From NCBI RefSeq assembly GCF_014648355.1, contig NZ_BMQY01000013.1:1-64000 (forward strand): a stretch of DNA of 64,000 bases. The letters run 5' to 3'. This document shows, in pieces, positions 16,941 through 25,971 of this stretch (its first letter is position 1; each line of letters begins with the position of its first letter). Both the position numbers and the translations under genes were made by a program. The notes under the pieces are model-generated. The model made no database searches. It was not told where the DNA came from and saw only the letters and a list, made by a program, of their open reading frames with translations. The stretch is from Couchioplanes azureus (lineage in GTDB: Bacteria; Actinomycetota; Actinomycetes; Mycobacteriales; Micromonosporaceae).

Positions 16941-17597
16941 ATGTCCTGGATTCATGTTGTCGCACCGTGTGTGGCCGCGGCCGTCCTCGGCGCCGCCGCG
17001 GGCCGGTCCAGCGCGGCCGCCACCATGCGCCGGCTCCGCGCGCAGAACAGTGTCCTCGCCTATGAGGCCAGCCACGACCGGCTCACCGGCCTGCTCAACC
17101 GGGCCGGCCTCGAGGACGCCTACACCACCGCGGGGCGTCGCCACCGGTACCTCATCGTGGTGGATCTCAACCGGTTCAAGGCCGTCAACGACTGGTACGG
17201 CCACCCCGCGGGCGATCGGCTCCTAGCTGCGCTGGGTACCCGACTGGCCGAGTTGGCGACTCGCCACGGTGGATGGGCGGGGCGTCTCGGCGGGGACGAG
17301 TGCGCGCTGGTCGTGCCCGACACCACCCGGACCGTGGTCGAGACCGTCGCCTTCGAGGTCGCCTCCACCATCAGCGTTGCCCACACCCCCGGCGCTCACC
17401 TACAGGTCGGCGGGAGCGCTGGGGTCGCTTCCGCGCCGCCCGGCAGGTCCTGGGCATGTGCCCTGTCCGACGCGGACATCGCCCTGTACCACGCCAAGAC
17501 TGACGGTGGCGGTGCCGCGTTCTTCGTGCCCGGCATGTTTTATCCCGATCGGCGCGGATCGCGCCGGCGAGGCCGCGACGCGCGGCGGCCCAGCTAG
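16941..17597 (+). CDS. membrane-anchored GGDEF protein with altered active site (GGDEC)
   Basis: A 218-residue protein. The ATG at 16941 follows GGAGACAG. Residues about 5-22 form a short hydrophobic anchor. The GGDEF domain begins with DRLTGLLNR (46-54) and continues with VVDLNRFKAVNDWYGHPAGD. The catalytic loop reads GGDEC (117-121) instead of GGDEF. The Phe-to-Cys change and a shorter C-terminal half suggest weak or no diguanylate cyclase activity; it might bind GTP or act as a regulator. No I-site is visible. GGDEF-like proteins inside plasmid maintenance blocks are uncommon. The basic tail (RRGSRRRGRDARR) could be a nucleic-acid or membrane contact. Confidence 0.8.
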   Translation: MSWIHVVAPCVAAAVLGAAAGRSSAAATMRRLRAQNSVLAYEASHDRLTGLLNRAGLEDAYTTAGRRHRYLIVVDLNRFKAVNDWYGHPAGDRLLAALGTRLAELATRHGGWAGRLGGDECALVVPDTTRTVVETVAFEVASTISVAHTPGAHLQVGGSAGVASAPPGRSWACALSDADIALYHAKTDGGGAAFFVPGMFYPDRRGSRRRGRDARRPS

Positions 17598-17832
17598 CCG
17601 GCAGCCGCCGCCTTGCGGTGAGTCAGCCCCATTCGGCTTCGCTTTCGCGCCGCTCCAGGCCGGCACAGCGACAGCTCCGTAACGCCACCCAGCGTGGCGG
17701 CGGACTGACCGCGCCAACGCAACATCCAACCCGTCATACCGCAGCGCAAGACAGTCGTGCCGGCACGTCACCCATCCCACTCCCGAGCGCCGCCGCGCGG
17801 TGGCTCCGTTCGACGAAGCAGGAAGGATTGCC

Positions 17833-19374
17833 ATGCCCGAACCAGGACACCCACCACCGACACCTGATACCCGCGAGGGGCACCCGGGCAGCCGGGTCAC
17901 GGCCAGCTCGATGGTGCTGAGCAGCGGCAGCATCCGTCTCGTCTCCGTCGAGGCCACCCCCTGCGCGTCCAGATTCATGGTCACCGGCGCTGACGGTCAG
18001 GACCAGCCGCACACCCGCGACCGCGTGCGCGCTGCCCTCATCAACGCCGGCCTGGCATCAACGCGTGCCGGCGCGCAGGTCTGGATCTCACCGCTCGCAC
18101 GGCACACCGGGCCTTCCACCACGGATCTCGCCGCGGCGGCCGCCGTGCTCGCCACCATCGGCCATGTTCCACCGACGGTGCTGCATGACGTGGTCATCCT
18201 CGGTGAACTCGGCCTCGACGGCACCGTGCGTGCCGTCAGGGACGTGGTCGCGCTCGTGACCGCGGCCGCGGACATCGGCATCGCGACGGTGGTCGTGCCG
18301 GGCGCCAACGCCGACGAAGCCGCCCGGGTCCCCGGCGTACGCATCGTCGCCGTCGGCTCATTGACGCGGTTCGTGGCCTGGGCTTCCACCGTCAAGCACA
18401 CCGCGCGAATCAGCGACGGGCACCCGCCGGTGTCCCGCACGGATCAGCCCGATCTCGTTGCTGTGCCGGCGACGACGAGCGCAGCGCGCTTCGCCGTGGA
18501 GGTCGCTGCCGCCGGGGGCCACCATCTGAGTCTGACCGGCGCCGGCAGCGGTACAGGGCTGCTCGCCCGTAGCCTGACGACCCTGCTACCGGATCTCGAG
18601 GACGACGACGCCCTCCAGGTCACCGCGCTGCATTCCGCCGCTGGCCGGCCGCTGCCGCCTGGCGGCCTCATCCGGCGTCCACCGCTGCAGGCACCTGACC
18701 GCAGTATCAGCGTCAGCGTTCTCGTGGGCGCTGCCACCACGCCGGGCGTGGTGAGCTTGGCCCACCGGGGAGTGCTCCTGCTCGACGACGCACCGGCCTT
18801 GGACCCTCGTGTCCTGTACGCGCTGCGCCAGCCGCTCGACTCTGGAGAAGTGCTCCTGGCCTCGGCCCGCGGCGTCGTCCGCAACCCCGCACGATTCCAG
18901 CTGATCCTGACGTCGCAGCGTTGTTCCTGCGGCGATGCGGGGACCGCGGGCACGCCGTGCTGCAGCGAGGCGGACCGGCGCCGCTACCAGAACCGGCTGC
19001 TGGTCCTGGATTCCCGCCTCGACATCCGGGTCCCCCTCGCCGACGACAGCCCGACCAACGCCGCGGTAGCCGAATCGTCCGTCGAAGTGGCAGCCCGTGT
19101 CGCCATGGCCCGCGCCGTAGCGGCCGCCCGCTGGGCCGAGGGCCACCGCACCAACGCCGAGATCCCTGCCGATCAGCTATTCACCGGCCGCTACCGGCTC
19201 GATCGGCGAAGCATCGCCGCCGCGCGGTCGCTGCTCGACCGCGGGGCGGTCAGCAACCGAGGGTACGGACGCATCCTGCGCCTGGCGTGGACGATCAGCG
19301 ACCTGCGCGGCACCGACCGACCTGGGGCCGACGCCGTCACCGCAGCGTGCGACCTCTACATCGCCAAGCGCTGA
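17833..19374 (+). CDS. Mg-chelatase/ComM-like AAA+ protein with degenerate Walker A
   Basis: A 513-residue protein; ATG 17833 with AGGAAGGA 5 nt upstream. The order of parts matches the YifB/ComM Mg-chelatase-like family: an N-terminal Lon-like fold with VVILGELGLDGTVRAVRDV, the AAA+ core, a cysteine cluster (SQRCSCGD, PCCSEADRRRYQNRL) and a C-terminal helical domain (NAEIPADQLFTGRYRLD). The P-loop reads GAGSGTG (236-242) and lacks the Lys of GxxGxGK. The Walker B region reads GVLLLDDAP (313-321) rather than the usual LDE. ATP hydrolysis is therefore doubtful. ComM is a branch-migration helicase in transformation; this plasmid version may be a structural or DNA-binding derivative (inference). 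Confidence 0.8.
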   Translation: MPEPGHPPPTPDTREGHPGSRVTASSMVLSSGSIRLVSVEATPCASRFMVTGADGQDQPHTRDRVRAALINAGLASTRAGAQVWISPLARHTGPSTTDLAAAAAVLATIGHVPPTVLHDVVILGELGLDGTVRAVRDVVALVTAAADIGIATVVVPGANADEAARVPGVRIVAVGSLTRFVAWASTVKHTARISDGHPPVSRTDQPDLVAVPATTSAARFAVEVAAAGGHHLSLTGAGSGTGLLARSLTTLLPDLEDDDALQVTALHSAAGRPLPPGGLIRRPPLQAPDRSISVSVLVGAATTPGVVSLAHRGVLLLDDAPALDPRVLYALRQPLDSGEVLLASARGVVRNPARFQLILTSQRCSCGDAGTAGTPCCSEADRRRYQNRLLVLDSRLDIRVPLADDSPTNAAVAESSVEVAARVAMARAVAAARWAEGHRTNAEIPADQLFTGRYRLDRRSIAAARSLLDRGAVSNRGYGRILRLAWTISDLRGTDRPGADAVTAACDLYIAKR

Positions 19375-19636
19375 CCCTGGGCTTGTCGGCGGCTGGCGCG
19401 TCGAGCACCCGGCAAGGCCGGACGGGGCGCCGTCACGCCGCGACCGCTGTGCGGTCAGTGCAGTCCTGCGGGTCGGCGATAGCCGCGAAGCAGAGCGCCG
19501 GCCTGCTCGGGCGCCAGCCTCGCCCAGGCGGCCTTCTTGTGCCGCCCTCCTCGATGACACACCGCCACCCATTCCCGCTGAACTCGCCCTCCTCGACGCA
19601 GTCCCGAATCCACCCACCACGATCGGGCGCCAACAC

Positions 19637-20290
19637 ATGGATCGCAGCCGAATGACCGTCGGCCGCGCACCCGCCTCTCTGGGTCACGCCCGTAACGGCG
19701 ACTGGATCACCATCAGACACGCGTCTATCACCGTCCATCACGGCCAGCCGGTCATCGCCGAGACCGAGCTCATGGGTCAACTCACGGATCTCCGCAAGGC
19801 CGCGGTCACGCCCCAGCCCTACATCGAAGGCACCCTGACCGAGCATGCCGGCACCCGGCACAAGATCAAGTTTGCTGTGGACCTGCCCATTGATTTCGCC
19901 GCGGTCCTGGGTGTCCATCCGGGTACAGACGACGCGCAGCCCCTCCCGGAGTCCTTCGTGCCGGACGTGACCTACGAGCAGGACCTGACCATCGCGGACC
20001 GGATACACCGGTGGTCCTACTTCCTCGGCCCCGACGGCTATGTCTGGTGGTCCTGCAAAGCCACCGGCGCGACATACAACCTGGAGAGCTGGAACCGTAG
20101 CCACTACGGCATGAACTGGCGCACCGAAGACCCGCAATTCGGGCCCGATGACATCGACGCGGACCAGCCAGACGACATCGAGCCCCACCTGGCGGAGTTG
20201 GCCAGCCAGAACAGTACCGCGATCGCCGACCTGCACACCGCCACCAATCTGGCCGAGGCCATCCGGGCCGCGCGGCGCACGGCACCGTAG
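19637..20290 (+). CDS. hypothetical protein of the maintenance block
   Basis: A protein of 217 residues from ATG 19637, or 212 from ATG 19652; neither has a clear ribosome site. It is acidic, without signal peptide or membrane segment. Phrases such as NGDWITIRHASITVHHG, YIEGTLTEHAGTRHKIKF and YFLGPDGYVWWSCKATGATYNLESW suggest a beta-rich fold. I recognise no family. Its position between the ComM-like and DUF4192 genes, same strand, suggests it belongs to the same plasmid-type block. Confidence 0.65.
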   Translation: MDRSRMTVGRAPASLGHARNGDWITIRHASITVHHGQPVIAETELMGQLTDLRKAAVTPQPYIEGTLTEHAGTRHKIKFAVDLPIDFAAVLGVHPGTDDAQPLPESFVPDVTYEQDLTIADRIHRWSYFLGPDGYVWWSCKATGATYNLESWNRSHYGMNWRTEDPQFGPDDIDADQPDDIEPHLAELASQNSTAIADLHTATNLAEAIRAARRTAP

Positions 20291-20556
20291 CCAAGCAGCA
20301 GATGCGACGCCATCCTGCCCAGTTGCTCCGCGGCCGCCGCGGCCTGTAAGCGGCTGTACCCGGCCGCGCCCCGGGCCGGCCAAGGCGCCGCTCCGCGGCG
20401 CCGACACCCTGCACACCGAGGCTGCAGGGACGCACCGGCGTGAGCTCCTGGACCTACCTCGGGCGGCACCCGTGTCTCGCCTTTCGCCGGCTCGCTTGCC
20501 GGCTGGCGTATGAGGCCTCTTCCAGTCCGACTCCCTGCCTGCCGAAGGGAATGATC

Positions 20557-21510
20557 ATGATGGCCGACGAACAGCCGACCTCCGTCCTCCGCACGCCCGA
20601 AGATCTCCTCGCCGCCGTGCCGTTCCTCCTCGGCTATCACCCCGCGGACGCAATAATCGCCCTCTACGCCAAGGACGGAGACCGCATCCCGGCCGTCTCC
20701 TCCATCAGTGTCGACGCGCCCACGGACGTCATCGTGCATCACCTGCGCGACGCCCTCATGCGCAACGGCTTCCGCCGCATGTACCTCGTCGGCTACGCAC
20801 CGGTGTCGGCGCGAGACAAGCTGAATGCCATCGCCCACACGCTGGACGCCACCACAGTGGTCGACTGCCGGCTGCTGGTGACCGACGGCCGCTACTACTG
20901 CCTTTTCGACAGTTGCCCCTGCACCCCAGCCGAGGGCACAGCATTCGACTCGACCACCAGCACCATCACCACCAACCTGATCGTGCGTGGCCACGTGGCC
21001 CTGCCATCGAAGAAGCATCTCACCGACCTGGTCAAGTCCGACACACAGACGCAAACTCGCATCAGCACCATCCTGGCCGAGCTGCCACCCGAGGCGCCGG
21101 ATCCCGTGGCCGTGGTCTCGCGCTGCATGACGACGGCCGCGTCCGGCATACGTCTCACCGACGAACAGGCCGCACAGTTAGCCGTGGCGCTACGTACCCG
21201 ATCCGGTCGCACCGCGGCGTGGCTCGCCACCGACGACCACATGTGGCAACGCGACCTGTGGCTGGACATGACCCGCCGCATCCCCGACCCGTACGTGACG
21301 ACGCCGGCGAACCTGGCCGCCTGGGCGGCCTGGCGCCACGGTGACGCCACGCTCGCCTGGGCAGCGGTCACCCGCGCCGCGAGAGTCACGCCAAACAACG
21401 AGCTGTCACTGCTGATCGCCACCCTGCTCAGCTCGCAGATCAACCCCGCCCGGCTGCCATGGCCACTGCCCGAAGGCTTCGACCCCACCGGCCTCAACCC
21501 GCGCCGATAA
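20557..21510 (+). CDS. DUF4192 family protein
   Basis: A 317-residue protein. Three ATGs are possible (20551, 20557, 20560); GAAGGGA ends 6 nt before 20557, which decides the start. The N-terminal signature TPEDLLAAVPFLLGYHPADAII is typical of DUF4192, an actinobacterial family common on chromosomes and plasmids with unknown function. The rest follows the family: a mid-region with VDCRLLVTDGRYYCLFDSCPC and a C-terminal helical part with LAAWAAWRHGDATLAWAAVTRA and NNELSLLIATLL. It precedes the ParB gene by about 280 nt on the same strand. Confidence 0.85.
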   Translation: MMADEQPTSVLRTPEDLLAAVPFLLGYHPADAIIALYAKDGDRIPAVSSISVDAPTDVIVHHLRDALMRNGFRRMYLVGYAPVSARDKLNAIAHTLDATTVVDCRLLVTDGRYYCLFDSCPCTPAEGTAFDSTTSTITTNLIVRGHVALPSKKHLTDLVKSDTQTQTRISTILAELPPEAPDPVAVVSRCMTTAASGIRLTDEQAAQLAVALRTRSGRTAAWLATDDHMWQRDLWLDMTRRIPDPYVTTPANLAAWAAWRHGDATLAWAAVTRAARVTPNNELSLLIATLLSSQINPARLPWPLPEGFDPTGLNPRR

Positions 21511-21794
21511 CACTCGATCCGAACCGGCGGACGCCGCAGCCGTCAGCAAGCCCCCAGGCTGCGCACCCGCGGACAGCGTCTATGCCGGGCGGGCTGGCCG
21601 ACGATCCTGGCCGCCCGCGACTTGCCCCGCAAGACCACCCGCGCAGCTGAACGGGGCGTCGTACCCGACGTCGGTGGGTCTTGCGGGTCTGCGCCGATCG
21701 GCCGGCCCGCTCGGATCGGGCCAGCCCTCCCCGGCGGCACCGCCCCGCCCGAGCGGCCCGCGCATTCGTTCTCTCTTCTCCCTCGGAGGTACCC

Positions 21795-23543
21795 GTGACG
21801 ACCATCGCCGTCAATCCTGACAACAGCGCATCTGCCCAGGATGACCCTGCGGCTGCCGCCGACAGCAGCCCGGCGTATCCGGCGCTCACCGGTGACGTCA
21901 TCACCGGCCCGATGCAGCTCAACACCGGTGAAGAGCAATCAGGACTGCCATTTCGCGCGGGCCTGTTGAAGGCCAACCTATTGCGCGACTGGCCCCAGCA
22001 CCCCCGCAAAGAACTCGGCGATCTGAGCAACCTCACCCGGTCGATCAGGCTCCAAGGCGTCAAAGACCCACTGGTCGTCGTCTCTCGGCTGCTGCGAGTC
22101 TCCGCCACCAGCAACGAACTGCCCTCGGCAGACCAAACCGGGCACCAGCAGGCTACCCCGCTCGAGGTATTCGAAGTGATCGCCGGCAAGCGGCGCCACC
22201 ACGCTGCCATCGCCGCCGGGCGGCTGTTCGTACCGTGCTGGATCGCCGCCGACGAAGGTGAGGCGTCCGAAATCGTCGCCGTGCTGGAGAGCAACTCCCA
22301 CCGTAAGGACTTGGAGCGCATCGAGGAGGCCGACGCGTATCAGATGCTGCTGGACCTGGACTGGAGCGAGCAGCAAATCGCCCAGGTCCGCGACGTTCCC
22401 GTCGAGCAGGTCCGCACCGCGCTCAAGGCCCGGCACCTGCCGGCCCGCGCGCAGCAGGCCCTCAACAGCGGCACCCTCACCCTCGAGCAGGCCCAAGCCC
22501 TCGAGCAGTTCCAGCACTCGCCCGACGATCTGGAAAAGCTGCTGGCCCAACTACACGACGAGTGGCGATTCAAGCAGGCCCTGGCCCGGGTACGGGACAA
22601 GCACAGCTACGCCAGGGCCAAAGAGCTGGCGCGAGCGAAGCTGGTCATCGATGGCGTCGACGTGACCAGCAAGCCACGCGGGTTCGGCTACGAAGGCAGC
22701 GCCGTCGACGCGGCACAGCTCGTCGACGGCCACGGCAACCCGGTCGACATCGACACGGTCAAGACCTTGCAGGGCTTCCACGCCTTCGTCGAGAAAGACG
22801 GGGCCCAGGCCCGCACCGTCGTGTACTGCGACAACCCAGCCCAGCACGGCTACACCCACCGCAAGCCCGCCGCGCATCACGGCATGTCGGACGAAGAGAT
22901 CGCCGCCGCCGAAGAACGCCAACGCCAGCAGGACGAACACCTCGAACAGCTGCGCCTGGCCACCGGCGTGCGCCGCGAGTTCATCCAGGCCGCCTACGGC
23001 AGCGCGAAAACCGCCCGCAAGCTGTACAACGACGCGCTCCGCGCCGTCGTCACCGGCAAGAACCCGGCCCGCTCCACCGGCCTCGACGAGCTGTACCACA
23101 CACTCGGCGGAGTCGACCCCGACGTGCTCGCCGCCGCCGGCGAGGACCGGCTGCGCCGCTGCCTGATCGCGAAGTACGTGTGCTACCAGGAGCACAACCT
23201 CAGCCAAGGCCTCGAGCGGCACCTGAGCTGGATCGACAAGGACGCTGCACTAGCCTGGCTCGACCGGCTGAACGGCGACGGCTACCCACTGACCGACGCC
23301 GAGACCAAGCTCTACCAGTCGCTGTCCCCCGCTCCCCCTCAGGACCTGGACGACGGGAAGGAGCCCCTCACCGCGATGGACAGCGGAGACGCCGGTGCGG
23401 ACCACGGCGCGGACATCGACACTGCAACACGGCAGGCAGCCGACGAGACCGAGCCGGACCGGGCAACCACGACCGCAGCTGACCTCACCATCCGGGCGTC
23501 GCATGCTGCCGATGACAGCCCCGGGCTGACACCCGCTGCCTGA
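21795..23543 (+). CDS. parB: ParB/RepB/Spo0J-family partition protein
   Basis: A 582-residue protein from GTG 21795 with GGAGG 5 nt upstream. Residues about 60-190 hold the ParB N-terminal domain: a LTRSIRLQGVKDPLVV strand-helix and the GxRR box AGKRRHHAA (130-138), which in the family binds CTP. An HTH follows (about 185-215, LDWSEQQIAQVRDVPVEQVR) that would bind centromere-like sites. The C-terminal half is long and variable with coiled-coil character (EERQRQQDEHLEQLRLATG). No ParA gene is next to it in this window. It is longer than chromosomal ParB, as is common for plasmid-type relatives. It probably works in segregation or gene regulation (inference). Confidence 0.85.
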   Translation: MTTIAVNPDNSASAQDDPAAAADSSPAYPALTGDVITGPMQLNTGEEQSGLPFRAGLLKANLLRDWPQHPRKELGDLSNLTRSIRLQGVKDPLVVVSRLLRVSATSNELPSADQTGHQQATPLEVFEVIAGKRRHHAAIAAGRLFVPCWIAADEGEASEIVAVLESNSHRKDLERIEEADAYQMLLDLDWSEQQIAQVRDVPVEQVRTALKARHLPARAQQALNSGTLTLEQAQALEQFQHSPDDLEKLLAQLHDEWRFKQALARVRDKHSYARAKELARAKLVIDGVDVTSKPRGFGYEGSAVDAAQLVDGHGNPVDIDTVKTLQGFHAFVEKDGAQARTVVYCDNPAQHGYTHRKPAAHHGMSDEEIAAAEERQRQQDEHLEQLRLATGVRREFIQAAYGSAKTARKLYNDALRAVVTGKNPARSTGLDELYHTLGGVDPDVLAAAGEDRLRRCLIAKYVCYQEHNLSQGLERHLSWIDKDAALAWLDRLNGDGYPLTDAETKLYQSLSPAPPQDLDDGKEPLTAMDSGDAGADHGADIDTATRQAADETEPDRATTTAADLTIRASHAADDSPGLTPAA

Positions 23544-23898
23544 CATGCAGCGCCAGGCAGGGCGCAGCCCGCGCACCCCACGCCGAGCCAGGCCCTGCCT
23601 TGATCAAGACAGACGCCAAGACCGAATCGACCGTGCTCCGCCAGGCCGTGCAATCAATCACGCGGTGCCACATGGACAGTTAGCAAGAGGTGCAGCGCGC
23701 ACTAGCACCGTTCAACCCGCACCGAGCAAGATCAGATGCACTGATCCGACGGCGAAGCACTGGGTCCGCGCCATCGCGCGTCCAATCGGCACTCCCGCTC
23801 GCGCCCTCGCCAAAGGACTCATACCCTTGAAGCCCGCTTCGGCGCCTGATGACGTTGCCGTCCTCCTTCGCCGTAACCAGCGGCACCGCATGCACTTC
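23544..23898. other. intergenic interval after parB
   Basis: About 355 nt with no frame I support and no strong terminator. The short motif GCACTGATC at 23737 recalls the left box of the palindromic repeats further right, but without the following conserved bases I do not call it a copy. Confidence 0.35.
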
Positions 23899-24313
23899 TC
23901 AGGTCCAGGCGGACAGCCAGGCGCGCAGCGGCTCGGGAGATGCTAGTTCAAGGTCGCCGTGGGGCTCCCAGCGAACCCACCCGGGGAGCAACAGACCTAA
24001 AATCACCAACGACTCGCCCTGGTCCCCGGCGAACTCGCACCACAAGCGCGGCCATCCCATCCAGTCCATGATTGAGGTGTCCGGACGCAGCCGCAGGGCG
24101 GCCGCCAGCGAAGTGAGAGCCTCCTTGTCAGTCAGGTCTGCGAGCGATGCCGGCGCAGCGCGGTCACGACGCTTCCGCGCCTGCTGGAGCGGGGTTTCCG
24201 CTCCGACACCGTACGCGTCGGGCCTTGCTCAGCACGCCCGGCAACGCTTGCACCAACTCCTGCACCAAGCCGAGAAATCGAGGTTGGCCGGATCTCCTGG
24301 CATGGGCCGCATG
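23899..24313 (-). pseudogene. degraded small gene with two compensating frame changes
   Basis: Read on the minus strand, an intact-looking C-terminal part covers TDKEALTSLAAALRLRPD, DWMGWPRLWCEFAGDQ, LVILGLLLPGWVRWEPHG and ends PLRAWLSAWT with TGA at 23899. Going upstream this frame meets a TGA near 24235. A sensible continuation (FLGLVQELVQALPGVLSKA) is found in another frame, and the first residues (MRPMPGDPANLDF) return to the original frame. One base lost and one gained would restore a protein of about 137 residues. The product is unrecognised. It is either a decayed gene or contains sequence errors. It lies convergent with parB. Confidence 0.5.
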
Positions 24314-24449
24314 CTCTCATGCCGATGTTAGTGCGTCTCTCGGCGTAGGCAAGAGTGCGCAGAACGCCAACTGACGGTAACGCGTAAGAGTCGGCGCCCT
24401 TATGGCGAAATGCAACTACAGGAACGTATCGTTCGGGCTGACGATAACG

Positions 24450-24518
24450 TATAATGAAAGGGCTTCCCGCGCCGGTGGCAGTAACTTGATTACGGCGAGC
24501 AACTCTAAACGCTAGAGT
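24450..24518 (+). promoter_or_regulatory. promoter-like box and palindrome before the Fic gene
   Basis: A perfect TATAAT lies at 24450-24455, without a strong -35. Downstream, ACTCTA (24502-24507) and TAGAGT (24513-24518) form a perfect palindrome with a 5-nt spacer, touching the ribosome site GTGGAG of the Fic gene. It could be an operator or a hairpin controlling translation. Confidence 0.45.
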
Positions 24519-24526
24519 GGAGTCTC

Positions 24527-25612
24527 ATGACAACAGAGGCCGAGTTGAGGGATTGGCGGCAAGGGCAGATTGCCGCCGAACGCATGTGCGCGGCAATCCT
24601 GGCCATCGATAACTACGTTGATATCGATCCGCAGGCGCCTCTCGGTGGCCCCGACGGCAGGAAAGACATACTGGCGGTGAAGTCCGGGAAGCGGGTCGTC
24701 GTGGGCGTCTACTTTCCGCCCACGCATCCCGCGTTCGGCCAGATCAAGACGAAGTACACCGATGATCGTGTGGGAGTCCAAAAGTATGCGGCTGATCACT
24801 TCGTATTCATGGTAAATCAGCCGCTTACCGTAGCTGAGCGGGCAGTATTGCTTGCTGCAGGGAGTCAAGCCGATCAGATCTATCATCTTGAACGTCTGAG
24901 GGCCCACCTCGATTCGCCAGCGGGCTACGGTGTGCGTCTTGAGTTCCTTCGCCGCGGCATGACGATAGAGGAACAGGTTGCATTCTTCAGCACCCTGCGC
25001 GTAGGTGACTTGTCGGATACTCCGATGATGCAGCGCCTCGACGAGATTGCTGAACGCACACGATACATGATGTCGGCGATTGAAATGGCGACACAACCGT
25101 CATCTATCATCTCGCCGCTGGCTAGAACTGAACGCATTTCCGTAGCTCAGCTTGACGTGTCGATGCTGAAGCTTTTGCATCGAGCGGTCACGGCGGAGTC
25201 TGACATGCCTAGAGCTACCAGAGGGGAGCTCCGAACTGTACGGGTCTGGATCGGGGATGCTAGTGACCCAACTTTCATTCCACCCCCACCTGACGAAGTG
25301 CCCATTCTTCTCAATCAGCACTTGGCCTGGTGGCGACATGCATGTTTGGAAATGCGAACGGACGCTACGAGTGATGAATCGGTCGAGGTCCTCTCGCGAC
25401 TGCACTACGGCATCGTGCAGATCCACCCATTTCTTGATGGCAACGGGCGGGTCGCTCGTCACGTTACAGATGAAGCGGCAAGAGAGCTGTTGGGCGTCGG
25501 TGTGGACGTTGCACTCGTCCGAAATCAAAAGGCCTACTTCGCTGCGTTGAAGTCGGCGTCTACCGGCGACTTTTCGGAAATAATACAGCTTATGCGGGCC
25601 GCTCTTGAATGA
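24527..25612 (+). CDS. Fic-domain protein fused to a defence-associated N-terminal domain
   Basis: A 361-residue protein, ATG 24527. Residues 1-160 form an unnamed domain with PQAPLGGPDGRKDI (35-48), YFPPTHPAF and FFVNQ-like residues (here FVFMVNQPLTVAER), then YHLERLRAHLDSPAGYG. I know this arrangement from the N-termini of several actinobacterial defence-like proteins. Residues about 195-355 are a Fic domain: RTVRVWIGDASDPTFIPPPP, then the complete catalytic motif HPFLDGNGR (300-308) with Arg311. Fic enzymes usually transfer AMP to target proteins. I see no (S/T)xxxE(G/N) inhibitory helix, so control may come from the N-terminal domain. Base composition is visibly less GC-rich than neighbours, suggesting transfer. 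Confidence 0.85.
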   Translation: MTTEAELRDWRQGQIAAERMCAAILAIDNYVDIDPQAPLGGPDGRKDILAVKSGKRVVVGVYFPPTHPAFGQIKTKYTDDRVGVQKYAADHFVFMVNQPLTVAERAVLLAAGSQADQIYHLERLRAHLDSPAGYGVRLEFLRRGMTIEEQVAFFSTLRVGDLSDTPMMQRLDEIAERTRYMMSAIEMATQPSSIISPLARTERISVAQLDVSMLKLLHRAVTAESDMPRATRGELRTVRVWIGDASDPTFIPPPPDEVPILLNQHLAWWRHACLEMRTDATSDESVEVLSRLHYGIVQIHPFLDGNGRVARHVTDEAARELLGVGVDVALVRNQKAYFAALKSASTGDFSEIIQLMRAALE

Positions 25613-25691
25613 CGGCCTATTGGACTATAGATCATTTGAGTCCTCCCGTATTTCGTTTATTGGAGGTCGGAAGCGACGCCGCGACACTCAT

Positions 25692-25736
25692 AGCACTAAC
25701 ATGCCGCTGATCGAGGGCTGCTCTGATGTTGGCACT
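25692..25736 (+). repeat. palindromic intergenic repeat, copy 1
   Basis: Left box AGCACTAACATGCCGC (25692-25707) and right box GATGTTGGCACT (25725-25736), largely reverse complementary (AACAT/ATGTT perfect). It lies 80 nt after the Fic stop. The left box matches copies 2 and 4 at GCACT-nn-CATGCCGC. Confidence 0.6.
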
Positions 25737-25971
25737 GCGCCGAACTTGTGCGACCGACCGTTGAAGTCGATCAACTAGGCTTTGTCACCCGTTCGGGCAC
25801 CGATCGGATTCGCCCTGCGCGGGTGAACGCTTTCGCGGACGCTGAGCCCTCGGATCCTGCCTACCTCCGGTCTCCCAGCTCCCACTGACGCCAAAATTGC
25901 GCGGCTTGCCCTCTTGCGGTGTTGTAGTTTTTGAGCTTCCAGCCGATGGCAACGTGGAGAGCGGAGGGTGC

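Noticed and set aside
23700-23760. Another copy of the palindromic repeat after parB
   Set aside because: Only GCACTGATC matches; the TGCCGC box and the inverted arm are missing.
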